Positions 1 to 5,861 of a DNA stretch of 25,261 bases are shown piece by piece. The first letter of the stretch is position 1. Every line of letters begins with the position of its first letter. The DNA lies in the NCBI GenBank assembly GCA_900767955.1, contig CAAGBC010000008.1, positions 1-25,261 of the forward strand. Reading direction: 5' to 3'. The notes beneath the pieces are model-generated. The model ran no database searches. It worked only from the letters and a program-made list of their open reading frames with translations, and was not told where the DNA came from. This DNA is from Spirochaetia bacterium. GTDB lineage: Bacteria; Spirochaetota; Spirochaetia; Treponematales; Treponemataceae. Made by a program: the position numbers and the translations under genes.

Positions 1-9
1 AATTATTAT

Positions 10-17
10 TATCTTTG
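10..17 (+). promoter_or_regulatory. Possible Bacteroidota -7 promoter element
   Basis: TATCTTTG matches the Bacteroides -7 consensus TAnnTTTG. The matching -33 element would lie before the window starts, so only half of the promoter can be seen. It would drive the hairpin region and the partial gene that follow. Confidence 0.3.
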
Positions 18-111
18 CAGAGTGAAAAAGTAAAATAAATTGTTTAACCTGAAAAAAGGCTTGCTGCAATTCCTCCCCACCCTGAAGGATGGGGTTTCCT
101 TGCAGAGTTAT
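14..111. mobile_element. IS200/IS605-like terminal hairpin remnant
   Basis: Positions 75-94 form a GC-rich imperfect hairpin, CCCCA then CCTGAAGG then TGGGG, followed by TTT, within very AT-rich DNA. The same architecture and the identical CCTGAAGG core recur at 25105-25124 beside a foreign-looking GC-rich segment. Such subterminal hairpins are typical of IS200/IS605-family ends. The segment is bracketed by near-identical TTTGCAGAGT (15-24) and CTTGCAGAGT (102-111), so it could be a small non-autonomous insertion or deletion scar. No transposase is visible here. The family assignment is by resemblance only. Confidence 0.4.
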
Positions 112-279
112 TATGAAAATGAAGCAGAGGAACGTGTTGAGGATTATTTAATACCTATATGGGATTATAATTTTGCAGTTTATGCTCCTTATGGAATGAG
201 ATCTAGTGAACCGATGAATGGAAAAGAAATGCAAGAAAGAATCAATGCGACTGCAAAAGATAGTTGGTTAAAACACTAA
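40..279 (+). pseudogene. C-terminal remnant of an unidentified protein
   Basis: An open frame of 79 codons runs to a TAA at 277-279. The only start is a TTG at 40, and the first ~20 codons read straight through the IS-like hairpin, so this start is doubtful. From about position 103 the sequence looks like genuine coding DNA, acidic then aromatic-rich (for example IPIWDYNFAVYAPYG). It is probably the C-terminal end of a larger phage protein whose 5' part has been replaced or lost at the hairpin junction. A rho-independent terminator follows at 351. I do not recognise the family. Confidence 0.45.
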
Positions 280-350
280 TCAAGCAACCAACTTGAATTC
301 CTTAACATTATAGGACACAATACCTATACATTGACAAAACATATCAGAGA

Positions 351-374
351 AGCGTTCCGATTGGGACGCTTTTC
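351..374 (+). terminator. Rho-independent terminator
   Basis: AGCGTTCC / GGGACGCT stem (351-358 with 363-370) with a GATT loop, followed by TTTCTT. It ends the plus-strand transcript of the partial gene. Confidence 0.7.
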
Positions 375-381
375 TTGTATA

Positions 382-416
382 ATAAAAAAAGTCTACCCTT
401 TTCAGGATAGACTTTA
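382..416 (-). terminator. Terminator of the vWA/DUF2828 gene
   Basis: An 8-bp AAAGTCTA/TAGACTTT stem (388-395 with 408-415), extended inward by about three pairs. On the minus strand a T run follows (384-390). It lies just past the stop of the minus-strand gene ending at 437. Confidence 0.75.
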
Positions 417-436
417 ATATTTAAATTATTTTAAGT

Positions 437-2023
437 TTAAAACTTTAATAATTGAAGAACTTCTTGATTCATAGCGATTTCAATTAATTCTTGCATAGTA
501 GGTGTTTTTCTTTCACCAGTTTCAGGATTAACAACTGTTTCTCCTGATAACAAAAGTGATATAACAGCACCATCAAAACCTGAGAAGAAATAACAACCAC
601 CATCATCAAGAGTTGCTGGTACATCTTTAGTTTTACGTCCGTTAACTTGCCACCATACAAATTTCATATCATCAACAAATTCTTTTGGGAAAGCACTATA
701 TAAAAGTTCTTTCATTCTTTCATAATTTGTTTGACTTCCACAAGAATCAAATTGCATGTCACTAACGACTAATAAAGTCATTGGATAATCTGTGAGAGGA
801 ATATTAGGACGTGAATTTCGAATTCTTATAATTTCATTAATAATACTCATAAAGTCGGTTGAACCCCATGCTGTATTGCTTGTAACAATATCATGATACA
901 TTTCACTAAAAGTACCTGTAAGTTGTTTTACTTTTGATTCGCTATCAAACATAATGACATTTTTATGAAAAGCACCCTCATTAAGTGTTGAGAAATAAAT
1001 ACCTAATGAAATGCATACATCAAATGCTGTCAAATTATTTGAAATTCTAGTAGTCATAGAACCTGATGTATCTAATGCACACCATACATTACCCTTAATA
1101 GCACCGTTATTTTCTTTACCTGTTTTAATAAGGTTTTCAAATTGAGAATCTACAGTCATTTTAGTAATTTTACTATTGATATTATTACTATATACTATAT
1201 TTTTCAACTTTTCACCTAATTCATAAGGATAACCATTGAATTTGGCAACAGGTGTTTGTGAAATCCATGACAAATAATTTTCAGATAGGTTTTGATTGTC
1301 AAGGAATTTGCTTGAGCATAAATTCAATAATGCTTTACCTGATATTTTATTCCAATCCAATTTGTCATACTGTCTTGTAGAAATGAATTTTTGAAATTCA
1401 TGTGCCTTACCTGATGATTTGAATTGACGGTATTGTCTTGGTGTCCATCCTGCCCATTTACAGAATTCTTTTGCTAATTGATTGGTTGTTTTTGCCCATT
1501 TTGTAGTACATTTTTTATTTGCACGAATTTGAGGTAAATATTTTTTCACCAATTCTTTTTGGGAAATATTTTCACAACCTTCAGCAATAATTGCGAAAAT
1601 TTTTTCATGATTCAAAGAATCATCCATAGACAATAAAGTCCATAAATCTTTCCAAGAACCTACAACAGGTAATAACCATAAGTTATTATAGAATATCTCA
1701 GGTTCATTATGTGCAAACCAAAGAAGTCTTTTAAAAGATTCGTCACGAGCACCTTGTCCTTTTTGTACTTTTTCAGAAGAATCTCCGTTTGGTAATTTAG
1801 TTGTACGAGTAATCATTCTTAAATAGAATGGGAATTTTACAGCGAACTCCTTGTTTTCATTCCAAAGATCTAATTGTTCTTGAAATACCTCAATTATTTC
1901 TCTACCACGATAAGAACCCGCCTTACCGAATTGGTCAACACAAACTGAATTTGTTGTTAAATAACTTAAAGCACCATTCCATGTTTCGCTTACGTTCATT
2001 GCGTTTTTTAAAAATTCGTTCAT
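437..2023 (-). CDS. vWA-domain protein of DUF2828 / Ro60 (TROVE)-like type
   Basis: This 528-residue protein has a C-terminal von Willebrand A fold. The MIDAS motif D-T-S-G-S is at residues 318-322, with a Thr at about 389 (GSTD) and an Asp at 422 (VVSDMQFD), so the metal site looks complete. The N-terminal ~300 residues are helical, with stretches such as RLLWFAHNEPEIFYNN and LLPVVGSWKDLWTLL, as in DUF2828 and the related TROVE module of Ro60. By family knowledge, Ro60-type proteins bind small structured RNAs and help in RNA quality control, and DUF2828 itself has no settled function. An RNA-related role is therefore inference. I saw no adjacent Y-RNA-like gene. It is a single-gene transcript with a clear host-type promoter at 2094-2124 and a terminator at 382-416. 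Confidence 0.75.
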   Translation of the reverse strand: MNEFLKNAMNVSETWNGALSYLTTNSVCVDQFGKAGSYRGREIIEVFQEQLDLWNENKEFAVKFPFYLRMITRTTKLPNGDSSEKVQKGQGARDESFKRLLWFAHNEPEIFYNNLWLLPVVGSWKDLWTLLSMDDSLNHEKIFAIIAEGCENISQKELVKKYLPQIRANKKCTTKWAKTTNQLAKEFCKWAGWTPRQYRQFKSSGKAHEFQKFISTRQYDKLDWNKISGKALLNLCSSKFLDNQNLSENYLSWISQTPVAKFNGYPYELGEKLKNIVYSNNINSKITKMTVDSQFENLIKTGKENNGAIKGNVWCALDTSGSMTTRISNNLTAFDVCISLGIYFSTLNEGAFHKNVIMFDSESKVKQLTGTFSEMYHDIVTSNTAWGSTDFMSIINEIIRIRNSRPNIPLTDYPMTLLVVSDMQFDSCGSQTNYERMKELLYSAFPKEFVDDMKFVWWQVNGRKTKDVPATLDDGGCYFFSGFDGAVISLLLSGETVVNPETGERKTPTMQELIEIAMNQEVLQLLKF

Positions 2024-2093
2024 ATCAGAAAACTTTTTTTTTAGTTAAACATTAATTTTTTTTTGCTGTCTGTCTCCTTTTATAATGACGATG

Positions 2094-2124
2094 CAAAGAT
2101 ACAACTTTTTTTTATATCACCAAA
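2094..2124 (-). promoter_or_regulatory. Bacteroidota-type promoter of the vWA gene
   Basis: On the minus strand, TTTG (2124-2121), 19 bases, then TATCTTTG (2101-2094). This matches the Bacteroides primary-sigma consensus TTTG-N19-21-TAnnTTTG. The gene starts 70 bases downstream at 2023. Confidence 0.8.
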
Positions 2125-2207
2125 TAAATTTTAATTTTTTTTTTTATTTTTTTTTTATTCTTATTATTGATATAAAAGAAATAATAAGAATAAAAAATGA
2201 TATAAAA

Positions 2208-2447
2208 ATGAGTAAAAGAACAGTAAGACTCACAGAGTCAGATTTGCACAATATTATTAAGGAATCAGTAAAGAAAGTATTGAAAGAAAATATTGATAGT
2301 GATAATGCTTATGAAATGGCAATAGATTTTTTGGATAAAACAGGTATGTCCTCAGAAGATTTAATGAGCGAAGTGTTTAATTGGTTTGGTACATGGGAAT
2401 GTGCTAAGTGGATATCTGATATAAGAAATACTTATGATATTGATTAA
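2208..2447 (+). CDS. Small tagged protein, candidate internal head protein
   Basis: A 79-residue protein. I place the start at the ATG at 2208, because there the conserved tag falls at the N-terminus; an earlier ATG at 2085 would add a low-complexity stretch read from a poly-T spacer. The tag is KRTVRLTESDLHNIIKESV, followed by KKVLKE ending at Glu27. The rest (DSDNAYEMAIDFLDKTGMS...) is an acidic helical domain that I do not recognise. The Leu-Lys-Glu at 25-27 fits the [LI]-x-E specificity of T4-type prohead proteases, so residues 1-27 may be a removable targeting sequence (inference). Transcription ends at the hairpin at 2465. It stands alone between two minus-strand genes. Confidence 0.8.
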   Translation: MSKRTVRLTESDLHNIIKESVKKVLKENIDSDNAYEMAIDFLDKTGMSSEDLMSEVFNWFGTWECAKWISDIRNTYDID

Positions 2448-2464
2448 TTTTTATAATATATAAT

Positions 2465-2490
2465 AAAAGGAGGTTTAAAACCTCCTTTTT
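2465..2490. terminator. Bidirectional terminator
   Basis: AAAAGGAGG/CCTCCTTTT perfect stem with a TTTAAAA loop, with A runs and T runs on either side. It serves the convergent genes ending at 2447 (+) and 2497 (-). Confidence 0.8.
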
Positions 2491-2496
2491 AATTGA

Positions 2497-3216
2497 TTAT
2501 AACAATTTTCTTCTTAAAATATTTTGTGCTGTTCCTGATAATTCAGTGTGATTTCTAACAAATGCAATATCTTTAAATGAATTAGCTGTCATTGCTGCAT
2601 CTCTTTCCTCATCAGTTTCAAAACCACCAATTAAATTGGTAATATTAGGGTTAATGTTACGAGGTTTATCCGACATATGATATACAGTAATATTTAACGG
2701 ATTTACATTAAGTTCTTCTATAAGGTAATTCTGTGCCATTATATCTGCGCCATGATAATCTCCCATAATAAACATAGCATCAGGTGTTTCATTTAAGATT
2801 TTTTGTAAAGTTTCTTTATAAATTTCAAATTCATTTTCTGTTATATCTCTATGTCCTGAAATAAAGTAAGTTTTAGAGATACGTTCTTTTCTTTGTTTTT
2901 CAACTGATTCGTTCATTTCCTTTAAAAGCGTATTTGTATCTCTATTTTCCATTTTTTCGAATTCATATTTAGGTTTTATATGCACGTTTAATGCTTTACC
3001 ATGAGATCCCTCTAACCCCCCATGTTTAAACATAAGATAATCAGGAGTCATTTGTACTTTTTTATATTTATATGTTGCACCATTATTAAATGTAACATAT
3101 AAATCGCCCTCATTTTTTTCAGAATCTTCAACAAATTCACTATAAAAAACGTTACTTGAATTATACCACGCTTTTTCTATTTTGGTGTCAAAATTATAAT
3201 AACTTGTAATTAACAT
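2497..3216 (-). CDS. KTSC-SLOG domain fusion protein
   Basis: A 239-residue protein, taking the ATG at 3216 as the start. The longer frame from 3297 would cover the promoter and run antisense to the start of the Clp gene. Residues ~18-82 look like a KTSC domain (SSNVFYSEFVE, then YVTFNNGATYKYKKV, ending GKALNVHIK). Residues ~115-239 look like a SLOG Rossmann domain, with the landmarks ISGHRD (119-124), GDYHGAD (152-158), ERDAAM (204-209) and SGTAQN (227-232). SLOG domains (DprA, LOG, YspA relatives) bind or process nucleotides or nucleotide-derived ligands. KTSC domains are small and poorly understood, often fused to nucleic-acid-related proteins. A ligand-sensing role is inference. The gene is divergent from the Clp gene and has its own host-type promoter. 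Confidence 0.75.
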   Translation of the reverse strand: MLITSYYNFDTKIEKAWYNSSNVFYSEFVEDSEKNEGDLYVTFNNGATYKYKKVQMTPDYLMFKHGGLEGSHGKALNVHIKPKYEFEKMENRDTNTLLKEMNESVEKQRKERISKTYFISGHRDITENEFEIYKETLQKILNETPDAMFIMGDYHGADIMAQNYLIEELNVNPLNITVYHMSDKPRNINPNITNLIGGFETDEERDAAMTANSFKDIAFVRNHTELSGTAQNILRRKLL

Positions 3217-3232
3217 ATCTTGATTTTTTCTG

Positions 3233-3263
3233 CAAAAATACGTATTATTTTCTATAAAAACAA
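3233..3263 (-). promoter_or_regulatory. Bacteroidota-type promoter of the KTSC-SLOG gene
   Basis: On the minus strand, TTG (3263-3261), 20 bases, then TATTTTTG (3240-3233). This fits TTG-N19-21-TAnnTTTG. The start codon is 16 bases downstream of the -7 element, so the leader would be very short. The element fills the 51-base space between the divergent genes. Confidence 0.6.
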
Positions 3264-3267
3264 GAAA

Positions 3268-5802
3268 ATGTCGAATAAAAATTTCAATGACGAACAATGG
3301 GGTATTTTTACCGAAGAATTAAGAAACATTATTACATATATTGAAAACGTTCTCACTTTTGAACATCCTGTATTATCTATCAATGAAAATTATTTTTTAT
3401 TAGCTATTTTTGAAGATAAAAACTGTTTAGCTTATAAAATAATTGATGCATTATTGTCTTCAACAGCAATAAATTTAATTCATGATGCTTATTTTAGAAT
3501 GATTACAAAGGGGCAATTAAGTGTTTTAAAACCAAATAGAGTAATTCCCTTTGATTCTAAATTTATAGATTTAGTGAATGAAAGCATTGAAGAAATGAAA
3601 AAATTAGGTGATGAAAAATTATCTACAATACATATTGTGTTATCATTGATAAATCCTGAAAAAAATCATGAAAATACGCAAAAAGTCATGAAAAGCGCTG
3701 GTATTAATTATCAACTATTAACAGGAAAATTAGTATCACTTAAAGGTGAAACATCTGAAATAATTGAAGAGGAAATAAAAACCGAAACAATTGAGACACA
3801 TAAAATTAAACAAAATAATTTTAATTTAACAGGTTATCGTAATGTAGATTACGATACTTTTACCCCTAAAAGCATTAATGGACAATATTTATCATCTTAT
3901 TGTCATAATTTAAATAAAAAAGCAAAAGAAGGTAAAATTGATCCTGTTATTGGTAGAGATAAAGAAATACAACGAATATGTAATGTATTTAATCGCAGAA
4001 GAAAAAATAATGTAGTTATAGTTGGTGATAAAGGTTCAGGCAAAACAGCTATATGTGAAACATTGGCATGGTTAGTTGTTAATGATAAAGCGCCATACTC
4101 TTTACGGGATAAAACTATAATGAAGTTAGATATTTCATCAATGATGGCAGGTACGACATATCGAGGTATGTTTGAAGAGAGAGCTAAAGGTATTTTTACT
4201 GAATTACAAAAGAACCCAAATTGTATACTTTTTATAGATGATTTTCATACACACTCGCAAAAACGAGATTTAGATTCATCTACAGATATAACACCTTATT
4301 TAAAAGAAGCAATAGATAATAATTCTGTTAATGTAATAACTACATGTACACCTAAAGGTTTTCATAAAAAGTTTGATTATGATCAAAGTTTAAATAGTAA
4401 ATTTCAAAGAATTAATTTAGAAACCCTTTCTGAAGAAGAAATTAAAAAAATTATAATGGAGGTTAAAAAATCATATGAAAAATATCACTCTATAAAGATT
4501 TCGGAAGATATAGTTGATTTAAGTATTTCATTATGTAAAAGATATGTAACCGATAAAGACATGCCAGATTCTGTAATTGATTTAATAGATGAAGTAGGTG
4601 CTTGTGTTAGTAAAAAATATTTAGAACCGAATGAAATTAAAGAATTAAAAGAAGAATTGATTTCTTTAGAAAAATCTAAAAAAGATGCTATTAAAAATGA
4701 GAATTTTGATGAGGTTGATAATATCAGTGAATTAGAAACAAAGAAAAAAAATCAAATAAAAGAATTTGAAAAAAAACAAAAACACGATGTTGTTAATATA
4801 ACAGATAAAATGATTTTTGAAACTATATCCGAAAAAACAGGTATACCTATACAAAATTTATCAGATGAAAACAAAAAAGACTTATCAAAAATCAATGACA
4901 GATTAAAAGAATATGTTATAGGACAAGATGAAGCAATAGATAAAATATGTAAAACAATTAAAAGAAAGAAATTAGGTTTACATAATGGTAGAAGTACCGC
5001 AATATTATGTCAGGGTAAATCAGGTGTAGGTAAAACTTATTTGGCAAAAAAATTAGCAGAGGAGTTATTTGGTAGTGAATCAGCAATGATTAGATTTGAT
5101 ATGTCTGAATACTCAGATAAAACCAGTGTAAATAAACTAATAGGTTCTAATGCTGGTTATGTTGGATATGAAGAAGGTGGTTTATTAACTGAAGCAATAA
5201 AAAATAAAAAACATTGCATATTATTGCTTGATGAAATAGAAAAGGCAGATAATGAAATCTATAATATATTCTTACAGGTTTTTGATGAAGGATTTTTAAC
5301 TGACAATACAGGACAAAAAGTTGATTTTAGAAATGTAATTATATTACTTACATCTAATATAGGGGCAAAAGAAGCGTCTATCAATGGTAAGTCAATTGGG
5401 TTTGGACAAAATAAAGAAAATGATAAAGAAAAAACCAATAGTATATTAGATAAAGAATTAAAAAAGAAGTTTGCTCCTGAATTTTTAAATCGTTTAGACG
5501 CAATAATTTATTTTAATTCACTTGATGAAGACAATCTAAAGAAAATCATTAAGTTGGAAATTGATAAATCTGTTAAAAGGTTTAAAGATATTGGATTTGA
5601 TATTTCTTATAATGAAAGTGCTATTGAACATATCTTAAAGGAAATTGGAGAAGAATCGGATTATGGCGCTCGCCCTATCATAAGAGCAGTTCAAAATGAA
5701 ATAGAAGACCCGTTAACAGATATTATATTAGAAAATGAATGTAATGAAAAAATGTCTATATCATTTGATGATGATAATATTATTATTGATGTAGATCAAT
5801 AA
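3268..5802 (+). CDS. ClpC/ClpA-type AAA+ unfoldase
   Basis: An 844-residue protein with two AAA+ modules, starting at the ATG at 3268 (an upstream ATG at 3220 would overlap the divergent promoter). The N-terminal ~150 residues resemble a degenerate Clp N-domain. NBD1 has Walker A GDKGSGKT (253-260) and Walker B ILFIDD (324-325), where the usual catalytic Glu is Asp. The linker includes a short coiled segment with a UVR-like stretch (KDAIKNENFDEVDNI), as in ClpC rather than the long ClpB middle domain. NBD2 has Walker A GKSGVGKT (583-590), an intact ILLLDE Walker B, and sensor regions (TSNIGA, LNRLDAII, YGARP). An Ile-Gly-Phe at 710-712 sits where ClpA/ClpC carry the ClpP-docking loop. It could hand substrates to host ClpP or remodel phage proteins. 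The terminator is at 5809. Confidence 0.9.
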   Translation: MSNKNFNDEQWGIFTEELRNIITYIENVLTFEHPVLSINENYFLLAIFEDKNCLAYKIIDALLSSTAINLIHDAYFRMITKGQLSVLKPNRVIPFDSKFIDLVNESIEEMKKLGDEKLSTIHIVLSLINPEKNHENTQKVMKSAGINYQLLTGKLVSLKGETSEIIEEEIKTETIETHKIKQNNFNLTGYRNVDYDTFTPKSINGQYLSSYCHNLNKKAKEGKIDPVIGRDKEIQRICNVFNRRRKNNVVIVGDKGSGKTAICETLAWLVVNDKAPYSLRDKTIMKLDISSMMAGTTYRGMFEERAKGIFTELQKNPNCILFIDDFHTHSQKRDLDSSTDITPYLKEAIDNNSVNVITTCTPKGFHKKFDYDQSLNSKFQRINLETLSEEEIKKIIMEVKKSYEKYHSIKISEDIVDLSISLCKRYVTDKDMPDSVIDLIDEVGACVSKKYLEPNEIKELKEELISLEKSKKDAIKNENFDEVDNISELETKKKNQIKEFEKKQKHDVVNITDKMIFETISEKTGIPIQNLSDENKKDLSKINDRLKEYVIGQDEAIDKICKTIKRKKLGLHNGRSTAILCQGKSGVGKTYLAKKLAEELFGSESAMIRFDMSEYSDKTSVNKLIGSNAGYVGYEEGGLLTEAIKNKKHCILLLDEIEKADNEIYNIFLQVFDEGFLTDNTGQKVDFRNVIILLTSNIGAKEASINGKSIGFGQNKENDKEKTNSILDKELKKKFAPEFLNRLDAIIYFNSLDEDNLKKIIKLEIDKSVKRFKDIGFDISYNESAIEHILKEIGEESDYGARPIIRAVQNEIEDPLTDIILENECNEKMSISFDDDNIIIDVDQ

Positions 5803-5808
5803 TATTTT

Positions 5809-5835
5809 AAGGAGAATAATTTCTCCTTTTTTTTT
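5809..5835 (+). terminator. Terminator of the Clp gene
   Basis: AAGGAGAA/TTCTCCTT stem (5809-5816 with 5821-5828), a TAAT loop and a T run to 5835. Confidence 0.75.
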
Positions 5836-5842
5836 ATTTTTT

Positions 5843-5852
5843 AATATTTATT
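5843..5852 (+). promoter_or_regulatory. Candidate phage promoter element AATATTTATT
   Basis: One of eight copies of TATTTAT[TA] found just upstream of genes on their sense strand. Here the core (5845-5852) ends 9 bases before the ATG at 5862, so any transcript starting just downstream would be nearly leaderless. Confidence 0.35.
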
Positions 5853-5861
5853 TAAAAAAGA

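Noticed and set aside
280..436. A Y-RNA-like small RNA next to the vWA/Ro60-like gene
   Set aside because: The spacer holds two terminators and no long stem with a Y-RNA-type loop.
2085..2207. Upstream extension of the tagged protein at 2208
   Set aside because: The extra 41 codons are read from poly-T/poly-A spacer DNA, giving a Phe/Ile/Asn low-complexity stretch, and overlap the vWA gene promoter.
3220..3297. Earlier starts for the two divergent genes (3220 + and 3297 -)
   Set aside because: These would make the two coding regions overlap head-to-head and bury a good promoter; the ATGs at 3268 (+) and 3216 (-) leave a normal spacer.
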